Shown here: positions 8,503 to 16,649 of the stretch, piece by piece | Layout: each line of letters starts with the position of its first letter | Position numbering within the stretch: position 1 is the stretch's first letter | NCBI GenBank assembly: GCA_002284615.2 | Contig: MU069837.1 | Location: 23,427-42,556 of the forward strand | Length of the DNA: 19,130 nucleotides | From: Dunaliella salina | Taxonomy: Eukaryota > Chlorophyta > Chlorophyceae > Chlamydomonadales > Dunaliellaceae | Direction of reading: 5' to 3' | Program-made: the position numbers and the translations under genes | The notes under the pieces: model-generated | Seen by the model: the letters and a program-made list of their open reading frames with translations, nothing else | Database searches by the model: none | What the model was told of the DNA's origin: nothing

Positions 8503-8593
8503 GTAAAGTAAGGTTACATTGCTATATCCGTCTACAAGGGCAGCTGAGCGGAAACACATAGGCCTGTAACCAGACCAGTCTGAAAAAGAAAGC
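8503..8593 (+). repeat. Dispersed SINE-like repeat, copy 3
   Basis: It reads aaggttacattgctatatcc, tctacaagggcagctgagcg, gaaacacataggcctgtaac and ends agaccagtctgaaaaagaaagc. It is aligned with copy 2 along about 90 bases with one 2-base insertion (acacatagg). Confidence 0.65.
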
Positions 8594-8805
8594 TGAGTTC
8601 GGAAGTGTCAACTGCTGGGAGAACATGTGCTCATAATACCACAAAAATGTGTAGGTTTCCCAGGTACCAGCCCAACTGATAAACTGGCACAAAGGTCTTG
8701 AAAGGAAAGCTCATGATATGTTTGACTCGGGGCTACTGACATCTAGTTGCCAAGTGCAGGAGAGATGGTCAAGGCCCTGAAATCTTGGTGTAAACTCAAT
8801 TGCAG

Positions 8806-8920
8806 GTTCACACCTACGATGAGCTGGATTGCACCCTAAACAAGAATGACCACACAGCCGCTGTCAAGTTTGCACAAACTGTCTATGATGCACACCACAT
8901 GCAAGCATGCACACCTACAG
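8806..8920 (+). CDS. Candidate isolated exon
   Basis: Between aactcaattgcag and a donor gtttga the frame reads VHTYDELDCTLNKNDHTAAV and ends in AHHMQACTPTG. The composition is protein-like and both splice sites are reasonable. Its last third is tandemly duplicated just downstream, where the frame is lost. I do not recognise it. Confidence 0.25.
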
Positions 8921-9003
8921 GTTTGACCATAAGAATCGGCTGTACCACTTGTCTGATGCACACCACATGCAAGCATACATACATACAGGTCTGACCAAAA
9001 GGC
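8881..9003. repeat. Tandem duplication of about 67 bp
   Basis: gatgcacaccacatgcaagc and a following acctacaggt-tgacca block occur at 8887-8930 and again at 8955-8998, with small differences including an added acat. Confidence 0.85.
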
Positions 9004-9018
9004 AGCTGCAACAAAACT

Positions 9019-9280
9019 AAAAATAGGGAAGAAAAGCTATGCAGGCAGTGAGAACACTCCCCACATCAATTGAGGAAAAGAGGATACCTAAAGCCAAGGC
9101 ACCATCATGATGTATCCCCTTCACCAAGAGAAAATGAGAAAAGAGTTCAGTGGGGATCAGGAGGGTTCCTGGCAGTAGCCCGTGCCTGGTCTTGTTGATG
9201 AAAGTTGAAAGATGTCTTCTCCAGAGCTCGTCTGGTACTAGCAAGTCTGTAGCACAAAGATCCAACCGCCCTGATGCAAG
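9019..9280 (-). mobile_element. LINE 3' end, group C, minus strand
   Basis: On the minus strand a frame carries STRRALEKTSFNFHQQDQA and ends in ARNPPDPH with a stop at 9147-9149; about 125 bases of 3' UTR follow, containing ttttcctcaattgatgtggg and a pyrimidine-rich tail. A second copy with the same order lies at 12808-13040 (minus), about 80% alike by eye. An overlapping frame that reads DELWRRHLST is also conserved, but only because it shadows this C-terminus. Upstream of about 9280 the match fades, so the copy is 5'-truncated. Confidence 0.75.
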
Positions 9281-9411
9281 CCTCAGGCTGATCACCCCTT
9301 GCCCCTCTAACCCTGTTCACCCCCACATCAGGTACTGCGCAGGATGAGGGGCAGCACAACATCAACAAACACCACGACCCTGGCCAGGCAACCCCATAAA
9401 CAGGATGCGCA
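9281..9411. other. Junction between opposed LINE fragments
   Basis: No gene is seen. It separates a minus-strand LINE remnant on the left from a plus-strand one on the right; the right end may already belong to the latter. Confidence 0.4.
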
Positions 9412-9577
9412 AAATCATCCTACTCACTTGATAAACGTCAAATTCTGTGACGATACAAGGCCTGATGCTTAACAGGCCTCACATCAACAGCATAGTAATC
9501 ACTTTGCACACAATTCTCCTGGGTTTGGGTAAGACTTTTTACGCTGCCCAACGCATTGATCAAATCAAAAAATTACT
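9412..9577 (+). mobile_element. LINE fragment, group C, 5' part before an insertion
   Basis: The frame reads HLINVKFCDDTRPDA at 9425-9469, hits a stop, then continues as ITLHTILLGLGKTFYAAQR at about 9497-9553. These correspond to the ..HLVE.. and VTLHIVLIGVGGT regions of the group A copy at 14409-15500 and to the minus-strand copy at 13100-13300. The sequence breaks after atcaaatcaaaaaa and resumes near 10398. Confidence 0.7.
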
Positions 9578-10397
9578 AATAGTAGGGATAGACCAGGTGG
9601 GTTGAAAAAAATTTTCCGGGCATGTGTAAAATTTGAACTGGACCCCGGGCCTAGAACCACAACCCACCCCAAGACCCCCCTTCCAGTGTACCCAGACGTC
9701 TTTTCTGCATAAGGGTGCCAATCTGCTTTTCTTTGAATTCTGCATCCATCTGCATGTTCATTGCACCAGAAAAGTGAGTTGCAGCAGAACTATGGGGCAA
9801 AATCTGAGCAGCTGACGCCCATGCATACTTGATCTTCCAGGCACCCACAGATGGCTTCCAAGTCCACAAATTGCCCTCCAGGCCTCACCATGCAATAATA
9901 CATCATACCTTGTCACTGTCCTGGACGTGAATTGATTTGCTGCATACCTGCCTCCAAACCCGGTGCAGCCCACACCCTCGCATGCATGCAGGGTTGCACG
10001 CTACTGGCTACTGCGGCATTATTGTAGTGTAACCGGAGCTGTTGCCTCGAATGAAAAAGCGCTTCTGCCGTAGCGTAGCCATAATGAAACCATAACGAGC
10101 AATTCTGCATGCATGGCTGCCTCTCAGCCTTCCCCCCCCCCCCCCCCTTACCCAATGCGCACTAAGGGGATGCTAATTGACAGTTCACTTCCCAAGAATC
10201 CGATGCATTTGGTTTTTTGAAGACTGGCTCAGAAAAATTCTGAGGGGGGGGTCCCCAAATAGTCTAGATTTCCCCAACCCCCTCCGACCCTCTCCAATTA
10301 AACCCCTATGTATGTCAATTGCTACCTCACGAGCTCAGGATTCCAAAAACATGTTTTTTTTCGGGGGGGTTGACACTTGCCGCCCAAAAGCTTCACA
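9578..10397. mobile_element. About 820-bp insertion inside the LINE remnant
   Basis: The group C copy at 12188 passes straight from an aatcaattcaaaaag block to ctctcaaagatct, whereas here the equivalent blocks are 820 bases apart. The inserted DNA has no recognisable coding region. It contains a 16-base C run (10132-10147), G runs near 10241 and 10362, and an 8-base T run. I could not find terminal inverted repeats or a clear target-site duplication, so it could be a non-autonomous element or a rearrangement. Confidence 0.5.
10132..10147. repeat. C16 homopolymer
   Basis: Sixteen consecutive C. Length errors are likely here. Confidence 0.95.
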
Positions 10398-10612
10398 ATT
10401 TCCCTCCTGGAGGGACTCTCAAAGATCCAGGAAAGTTGCACATAAGATTTATGCCCATTCTATAGAATTTGCGCACAACTTACCTCAAGAATACATAAGT
10501 GCTCATCGTAAATCCAGTGCCCTAGAGTCGAGAACTTCCAGAAACCCGGCAGATCCGCATTAATTTAAAGTTAATTAGTACCAACTTCCCTCTCATCCTC
10601 TGGTGAGGGTGA
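10398..10612 (+). mobile_element. LINE 3' end, group C, after the insertion
   Basis: The frame reads SQRSRKVAHKIYAHSIEFAH and ends TSRNPADPH with TAA at 10561-10563, followed by 3' UTR that shares aacttccctctcatcctctg with the copy at 12439. Together with 9412-9577 it forms one interrupted C-terminal region. The 3' tail is not complete: similarity is lost after about 10612. Confidence 0.7.
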
Positions 10613-11378
10613 TATGTCACGTCAAATCTGTGGCATTGCTGAATCATGGTTCAAACAAGTGTGTGATGTGTGACCTTATTTAAGTGGGGTTGTTTTATTG
10701 GGTTCTCTCTCTTATTTAACCTTCTGTACCACCTTTCCTTGAGGTTTGGCTCCGTTTCTGTTATCCCTGGCCTTGTGCTAGGGGTGCCCTGTCCCTGATG
10801 TAACGCTAACCTGGTGAAGCTGGTCCACACCTGCTGTGTCTGCCCAAAGAATTCTCTGTGTGCTGCAGCCAAGCCGGCACTCTGCAGCTAGCCCAAGAAC
10901 AGCTAAGCAGCAGCATGAAGAGCAAGCAGAGTAGCAGTCCACTCGCACCCCAAGCCCTCAGCGGACAGGCACATCTCGGCGTGGGTCCTTAGAGGCCATC
11001 TGGATTTTACATCATGAAAGGTCAGAAGGCTGGGGGGATGCTGCCTACCCTGCATGCCTGGTGGGTGACAGCAGCACTGGATGCAGGGGGAAAGCTACTT
11101 CCATGCAAGCATGCATGAGCACCACAGCCAGGAGCATTCGTGATTGTATGTGTGTGGAGAATGTGGAGCCTTTGAACTTGTGAGCTATGGTCAGATATAT
11201 TGCCCTGAGATGCAAACAGGTTGTGCGCATGACTGAAGCCATTCTATGTTGAGTACCTGTGTTTAGCTTGCCACCCATCAACCATGCTATGGACTGATCA
11301 CCCAAGCCACGCTGATAGGGATTGAATGATGTGATGCAGCTCTGCTTTGCACATTTCTGGCACAAGCACCTGTCCATC
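10613..11378. other. Stretch without a supported gene
   Basis: A minus-strand frame at 10651-10872 (TSFTRLALHQGQGTPSTRPG in the middle) is protein-like in composition but has no family I know and no splice context that I can defend. The rest shows no structure. Confidence 0.4.
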
Positions 11379-11503
11379 ATGAAAAGAGAACATGGCATGA
11401 GCATGAGAAGAGAACAGAGCATAAGAAGCATGAGAATAGAACAGGGCATGAGCATGAGAAGAGAACAGAGCATAAGAACATGAGGACAGAGCATAAGGAG
11501 CAC
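11379..11503. repeat. Purine-rich minisatellite, 51-bp period
   Basis: ggcatgagcatgagaagaga followed by acagagcataaga occurs at 11395 and 11446 (period 51), itself built of roughly 17-base catgagaa-agaacag subunits. The period is a multiple of three, so open frames persist on the minus strand as Met/Leu/Cys-rich repeats, which I take as artefact. Confidence 0.85.
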
Positions 11504-11883
11504 GAGAGTGTGCTGCCTCAGTCATGCTGCTCCTGGGATGAGTATGTCCTAGGGAGCGGCTGTGATTGTGGGCGTTCGAAGAGGCTTCAGACCTGTTGTT
11601 GCAAGCTAAGTTGCAGTTTCATGGCTGTGTATTGAACCACTGCTGGGTTAGGGCTCGGATGTGCCTGTTGTGTGGACATGCTCCTGGCAAAAACTTTGCC
11701 ATGTTTTGCTACGTTAAAGCCTTTTTTTTTGCACACCAGCATTTTTCTGTGAAGCAGGAGAAACATTAAGCAACATTCCTGCCTTTCTTGCCATCAATAT
11801 TGCTTAATGGGGGAGAAATGTGACCTGCTTCAGGAACATTAAAAGTGTCATGACAGTGATTGAGCATGACAGACTCATGGCTG
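11504..11883. other. Stretch without a supported gene
   Basis: No domain or repeat recognised. A short inverted pair, attaagcaa (11767) and ttgcttaat (11800), surrounds a small loop. Confidence 0.4.
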
Positions 11884-11951
11884 TCCATACATCAATTACA
11901 CATTGGCTCAATTGAGCCAATACGTCTCCCTTTCCGTAATTGATGTATGGA
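11884..11951. repeat. Nested palindromes at a LINE tail
   Basis: The outer arms, tccatacatcaattac (11884-11899) and its exact complement gtaattgatgtatgga (11936-11951), enclose a perfect 20-base palindrome attggctcaattgagccaat at 11902-11921. The right arm belongs to a LINE 3' tail motif (attgatgt-gggagagttt) found in three other places in the window; the left arm is its inverted copy. Confidence 0.85.
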
Positions 11952-11985
11952 GAGTTTTTTTGCCTACATTCTTTTTCTTTTCTCT
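11925..11985 (+). mobile_element. Very short LINE 3' tail, group C
   Basis: cgtaattgatgtatggagag followed by tttttttgcctacattc and a pyrimidine-rich run matches the 3' tails at 12487-12545 (plus) and, inverted, at 9019-9075 and 12808-12860. Only the last 60 bases are present, as expected from extreme 5' truncation. Confidence 0.6.
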
Positions 11986-12187
11986 TCCTTTTTTGGTCAA
12001 AACCTGTGCCTCTATTAGTAAGTGAAGTGCATATGATTCCTTAGTGGCGCAGAATAAACAATGACTTTCATCACTTGCTGAAAGGAACAAGCGCATGCTT
12101 AGCCATGCAGGCACAAAGCATGATCTTCCACAAGCAAAATGCAAATCAGTGGAGCATGCAAATGGATTGAAGCACAGGAAGACATCA

Positions 12188-12550
12188 CTTTAGTAGTCTG
12201 GGGGCACCAATGCTCCTAGGCGTGGGTGGGACAATTTACACTGCCCGAACCATTAATCAATTCAAAAAGCCAAGGACAAGCTCTCAAAGATCTACGAAAC
12301 TTGCACGAGCTCCATGCCCATTCTGTGCAATTTGCGCATAAACTTACCTCAATCAGGCTTGCATTCAAAAAGAAAAGTACTCACCATAACCATGGTGTCC
12401 CAGAGCTGAGAGCTGCCAGAATCCCGCCAGATCCAAGTGAACTTCCCTTTCATCTTCTGGTGAGGGAGGCTTGCGGCTTTTTGAGCCAGTGTGTTTCCTT
12501 TTCCTCAACTGATGTAGGGAGAGTTTACTCTGCCTCCTTTTTTTTTTATA
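12188..12550 (+). mobile_element. LINE 3' end, group C
   Basis: The frame reads APMLLGVGGTIYTARTINQF (about 12208-12267), then after a frame change HAHSVQFAHKLTSIRLAF, and ends near RIPPDPS with a TGA one frame over. Downstream, aacttccctttcatcttctg and ttttcctcaactgatgtagg match the 3' UTR of the other group C copies. The element closes with a T-rich tail at about 12537-12550. At least two frameshifts make it non-functional. Confidence 0.75.
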
Positions 12551-12807
12551 ATTTAGAAATGTTTAAAGCCACTTGGAGAAAATCTGATCCAAAAATGGCC
12601 TTGGAAGTTGCCGCAGTGGAGGTGGCGCTCAGAGGAGGAGTGACAGGGTCAGCTTGGGTCTGCAAACCGGCGTGCTTTCCTCCTGGCTACGGCTGTCCAC
12701 TGTGCACGAGGGTGGCGCATGCTGAGATGTTGGATACTAGTTAAGCTAGTAGCTGTCTCTGAGGCTAAGGGGTGGGTCTCGAGCGCTGAATGTTGGGTCT
12801 TTCCACA
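12551..12807. other. Spacer between LINE fragments
   Basis: An open plus-strand frame continues to 12744 after the LINE tail but has no recognisable content. No other feature was seen. Confidence 0.45.
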
Positions 12808-13655
12808 AAGGAAGAAAAGAAAGAAAAACTACATAGGCAGTGAAAACACTCCCCAAATCAATTAAGTAAAAGAGGATACCCAGGGCCAAGGCACCGTATT
12901 TCCCCTTCACTAAGAGAAATGAGAAAAGAAATCAGTGGGGATCAGGAGGGTTACTGGCAGTAGCCCGTGCCTGGTCTTTCCGATGAGAGTTGAAAGAATC
13001 CTTCTCCAGAGCTCGTCTGGAAGTAAGTTTGTAAGCATCCTGGACAGAATGAGCATGCTCATTCATTTATGCGCATAAAGCTTCAGAGCAAGCTTGGTGG
13101 CCTTGTGTGTGTCAAGACCAAGCTCTTTAAGTGGCTCCAAAGTGTGGGGTTTGTAGATGAATCCACCCACACCTAACAGAAAAGTATGAAGGGTGACTTG
13201 AGCAGAGGCCCTTAAAACGATGCAACACAGGTAGCGGTGCTGCTGCTTGAAGGCCTCAAGCTGATTCAGCTGATTTAGGAGGAATGTTGCATCAGGGCTG
13301 CTAGAATTGAGCCTTTCTTTGTCATGGAAACGACGAGGGAAAACATGTTTATAAACTAACTAGGGAGGGTTTGTTGAATGCTCAGGAATCTGGAGGTCCT
13401 GCAAAGCAAGGCGACCTGCTCTGCCAATGTCCATGGAGTCAAGGCCTGCCCCAAGAGGGCCTTTGCTGATACCTCGGAGGAGGATTCTGCCGGCAATGTT
13501 GTGGCGTTCAGGTACCATGTTTGACATGGTGGAGTATTTGCATCCTGATTGGAACGTAAAGGACACTGTCAGGCTCTCCCCACAGGGGGCATTGTAGGCA
13601 GGTGGAAATTTTAAAGCGTACTGCATGCTTCTGGTTGAAGAGAACACCTGTGCAG
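12808..13655 (-). mobile_element. LINE C-terminal half, group C, minus strand
   Basis: This is the longest group C copy. Reading the minus strand from 13655 leftward: LFNQKHAVRFK, a damaged zinc finger (CPL then a frameshift, CKYSTMSNMV), ERHNIAGRILLRGISKGPLG, QIPEHSTN, a PD motif (SSPDATFL near 13290), VTLHTFLLGVGGFIYKPHTL, GLDTHKATKLALKLYAH, RRALEKDSFNSH and a C-terminus NPPDPH with a stop at 12932-12934, then about 125 bases of 3' UTR. The same order of blocks is seen in the group A copies. A deletion removes the segment between the PD motif and the QLNQLEAFKQQH block, and several stops and frameshifts are present. Confidence 0.8.
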
Positions 13656-13849
13656 TAAGTAAAAATGTTTCGTTTATTTTAAAGGGAGTCTTGGCATCAT
13701 CTAGAAGGCATTACTGACCTTTTAATTGGCAGTGGAAAGTAGACTTACGTAGAAAGAGTAGTACCCTATCTCGATGTTGGTTTTAAGACTGTGTCTTGCG
13801 TGCATGTGTGTCCTCAGGATTATGGAGGTTGGAGAGGTATTCAAGCTTC
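13656..13849. other. Junction between minus and plus LINE copies
   Basis: No gene. The group B copy on the plus strand becomes recognisable at about 13850. Confidence 0.4.
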
Positions 13850-14272
13850 CTGGAGTATTCTGCAAGAGTGTGGAATTGAGCCAATGCAATTCAACTGGTT
13901 CAGAGCCTGCACAAGCCTTGAAACTCCCTTACTCACTGCAACAGTTCTCTGCTTTACAAGGTTTTCCATGCGGACATCTCTCACAGTAACAGGAATGCTT
14001 TTTGCTAGACTTACACCTTCTGCTTGGCACCAATGGACTACATCATGCTCAAGCTTTTTAACAGCAAATCCACACAGGCAGATCTTTGGATTTGAGTCCG
14101 CTTGTTGTGGATGTCAGGTCTTGGCATCTGGCATGGAGACAATTTTCTGGTTACAATCCGCGAGACAACAACAGCAAGAAATTTACTTATCATCACTGGT
14201 GTGATTTTCTGACAAAAAGTGCGCATGTGACATAAGCTCCTTACACCCTGCCCAAACATTTCAACCTGGACC
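13850..14272 (+). mobile_element. LINE fragment, group B, left part of an interrupted copy
   Basis: It begins at ASWSILQECGIEPMQFNWFR, matched at 16655 by CGHEPLQFYWFRAAVRFYN. After frameshifts come NNSKKFTYHHWC and APYTLPKHFNLDP, matching HHWVALPLKP and FSVPRCLHLDLGKH of the copy at 16650-17100. The match stops at aacctggacc (14263-14272), and the rest of this domain continues at 15623. I do not know the biochemical role of this WFRA region; it lies upstream of a CCHC-like finger in the better copy. Confidence 0.75.
14263..14272 (+). repeat. Left target-site duplication aacctggacc
   Basis: Exact 10-base match to 15623-15632, flanking the inserted group A LINE. It sits in the codons for NLD of the group B copy. 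Confidence 0.85.
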
Positions 14273-15622
14273 CGATGCGCATGAGGTATCACCTACACGC
14301 AGAGCTCATTCATGCAATATCAACCATACTAAAGCATTCCCCTTACCCTATCCATTTTTACAAAGTCAAAGCCCACTCTGGCATCATAGGAAATGAGGGG
14401 GCCGACGCTTGCGCTCGCACCGCAGCCCTCTCTCACGCCATAGACATTGCACTTCCAGATGCCAGGGACCCTTTCCACAATTTTATTGGCTTTCATTGAA
14501 GACCTCTTCCACACAAGGTGATGGTACGCACCGCTCCCACATGCTTCCGATGCACTATCTCACCAACCTGAGCGACAAATTCAAAACACACATGCACAAG
14601 AAACACAAGCTTGGCTCTGCTGACACCTCTGGATACCACTACCAGAGATGGCAGAAGCTTAACGATACCACACCACCCACCACCAATGCCAACACTGAAG
14701 CTTACAACCCAACCCCTCAACTTGCAAACAAGGAGATCAGCAACTCCTTCTGGAAAAGCCCAAAGATAACCCTCAAACAGCAAATAAATCTTATGGAGTA
14801 TCGAACGGAAACACTGTACACACAGAGCCATGCCTTCAACTTCAACTTTTCCAGTTCTGATAGGTGCCCACTCTGTGCAAACACAGACAACATTTACCAC
14901 GCTCTGCTTAGGTGTACCAACCCAACAATGAGTGGGATGCACACCAACAGACACCATGCAGCCCTTAGTCTCTGTACAGAAGCCCTCGGTAAAGGCCGTT
15001 ATGGCTCATTCCTCACTAGCATGGATGGCTGCAATCATGACAGGCTTCTGGATCAAGGCATGCAAGTCCCTGAAAATGCCTCTCGAGCTATTCCAGACTG
15101 GGTTATCCCAAATGGTGCTGCCTCACCTGCACGGCACCAAAGCCGCCCTGATGCTCTATTTGTGCGCCATATCCCAAGCAGACAAGCCCACCCTGGCCCT
15201 ACCAAGATCCTACCACAAGATAGGGACGTTCACCTTGTTGAACTTAATCCTGCCCTGACGCAAATCCCGTCATCACTTTAGAACGTGTACAGAATCGGCA
15301 GTCCCCCATCATAACCAGACTTAAAACACGCAGCTCAAGAAACCCAAACAGGAATAACAAAGTGACTTTGCACATCGTCTTAATTGGTGTGGGTGGCACG
15401 CTTTACAATGAGCTAACAATTACACCTCTCATAAATCTTGGTCTTACCAAACAGAAAGCCAAATCACTAGCATCCAAGCTCAGGGACCATGCCATCCAAA
15501 GATTATCCACCATCATTAACACTTTCCATGCACTTTGCTTTCAGAGGGCACCTGGAAGGGGGTTTGCTGGGCGCGCGGCCTTAGGCTTGCGTAGACTTTT
15601 CTTTTCTTTTCTTTTCTTTGTT
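14273..15622 (+). mobile_element. 5'-truncated LINE, group A, inserted in a group B LINE
   Basis: The copy starts within an RNase H domain: IHFYKVKAHSGIIGNEGADA at about 14349-14408 carries the His and Asp of the KAH..GNE.AD motif. A one-base shift near 14480 moves it into a frame that runs open to 15281. That frame holds HYLTNLSDKFKTHMHKKHKL, a zinc finger CPLCANTDNIYHALLRC (C-x2-C-x7-H-x4-C, about 14866-14916), MHTNRHHAALSLCTEAL, QVPENASRAIPDWV, SRPDALFV (about 15145) and DRDVHLVELN (about 15221-15250), where another one-base shift falls. The last part, VTLHIVLIGVGGTLYNELT to about 15540, is in a third frame. The 3' end is a CTTTT repeat. The reverse transcriptase and endonuclease at the 5' side are absent. 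Confidence 0.85.
15594..15620 (+). repeat. (CTTTT)n LINE tail
   Basis: Four to five CTTTT units form the 3' terminus of the inserted LINE, directly before the right target-site duplication. The copy ending near 16640 has the related tail cttttcgttttttt, and group C tails are also C/T-rich. Confidence 0.85.
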
Positions 15623-15690
15623 AACCTGGACCGACTCACCCAACACATCGTCCGCAGCGTGGCCCGATATCGGCTTGCGTCCACACTATG
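15623..15690 (+). mobile_element. Group B LINE, right part after the insertion
   Basis: The duplicated aacctggacc (15623-15632) is followed by codons for RLTQHIVRSVARYRLASTL, which corresponds to LGKHMLRNIARF and the LHAHTL that follows it in the copy at 17060-17120. The group B domain therefore resumes where it broke at 14272, in the same frame. It is cut again at about 15680-15690, where a second group A copy begins. Confidence 0.8.
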
Positions 15691-16391
15691 GTGATGAAGA
15701 CAGCATTGATCACATACTCCTCAGGTGTACCAACTCGACACTGAGTGGGATGCACACCAACAGACACCATGCAAGCCTTGGTCTCTGTGTTAATGCCCTC
15801 AGTAAAGGCCAATTTAGCTCGTCCCTTATTGGTATGGATGGCTGCAGTAATGAGAGACTCCAGGAAAAGGGCATGCAAGTCCCTGAAAACATAACACGAG
15901 GCATTCCTGATCGGGTGTTCCCTAATGGCATTGGCTCCTCAGCCCGCCACCAAAGTCACCCGGATGCTATCTTTCTGCGCCCTATCCCAGGCCGACCTGT
16001 CCACCATGATCCCTTGCTGATCCCTGATCGTGACAGGGACATCCACCTTGCTGAATTAGAATTCTGTCCCGACGCCAACCCCTTCCGAAGCGATGAGTCA
16101 TCACTTTTGAACGTGCGGCAGCTCAACATTCCCACAATGTAACCAGACCTAAATCCCGCAGCTCAAGAAATCCTGACAAAAATAGTATAGTGATTTTGCA
16201 TATCATCTTACTTGGTGTGGCTGGCACTTTTTACAATGGGTGTACAATCAAACCCCATATGAACCTGGGCCTTACCAAAGGCGTACAAAGCCAATCAGTA
16301 GCAAAACAGCTTAGTTGCCAAGCCATCCAAAAATCGACATCCACCATTAACGCCAGATATGCTCTTCATTTACAGGGGAGTGGTGTGCGTG

Positions 16392-16411
16392 NGTGTGGGG
16401 GGGGGGGGGGT
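16392..16411. repeat. G run with an ambiguous base
   Basis: The single N at 16392 is followed by gtgt and then about 14 G. This is a sequencing or assembly weak point; frames across it are unreliable. Confidence 0.95.
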
Positions 16412-16425
16412 GCTGGGCGCGCGGC

Positions 16426-16615
16426 GGAAGACTGCAGGGAAAGGAGAATCCGGGCGTCCAGGAGCAGGGGGGACAACCCCTCAGATCCTCATCAGCTCTG
16501 TCTCTGGCTCTCTCCTAGGCCAGTAGTTTCTAATGTAGGCTTAGAGGGCCTGCAGTGAGGCCTCTGCTAGTTTGCTAGCTTGTTAGATAGGGGTCCTTCC
16601 CTAATCACACGCGGC
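16426..16615. mobile_element. Short insertion in a LINE 3' UTR
   Basis: The other group A copy runs directly from ctgggcgcgcggc to cttaggcttgcgtagac, while here about 185 bases lie between the equivalent blocks, flanked by cgcggc on both sides (16420-16425 and 16610-16615). A stretch near 16470-16495 reads like a PSDPH C-terminus in one frame, so the insert could itself be a tiny group C 3' end, but similarity is too short to be sure. Confidence 0.45.
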
Positions 16616-16649
16616 CTCCGGCTTTGCGCAGACTTTTCGTTTTTTTCCG

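Larger units (their letters stand above)
15680..16645 (+). mobile_element. Second 5'-truncated LINE, group A
   Basis: It begins inside the zinc finger (YGDEDSIDHILLRC; the first two cysteines are replaced), then reads MHTNRHHASLGLCVNALSKG, QVPENITRGIPDRVFPNG, SHPDAIFLRPIPGRP and DRDIHLAELEFCPDANP, staying open to a stop at about 16140. After a frameshift near 16115 come RPKSRSSRNPDKNS and ILHIILLGVAGTFYNG, open through about 16375. Its 3' UTR shares tgctgggcgcgcggc and ggctttgcgcagacttttc with the first group A copy but is split by a short insertion. Compared with the copy at 14273 it is truncated about 600 bases further in. Confidence 0.8.

Noticed and set aside
9017..9295. 92-codon minus frame (DELWRRHLSTFINK) as a conserved new protein
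   Set aside because: It appears conserved in the copy at 12808-13040, but an overlapping frame carries the LINE C-terminus RRALEKTSFNFHQQ..PPDPH, which explains the conservation better. In the second copy this frame is broken.
14493..14957. 154-codon minus-strand frame
   Set aside because: It is antisense to the zinc-finger part of the group A LINE, which has clear family motifs on the plus strand.
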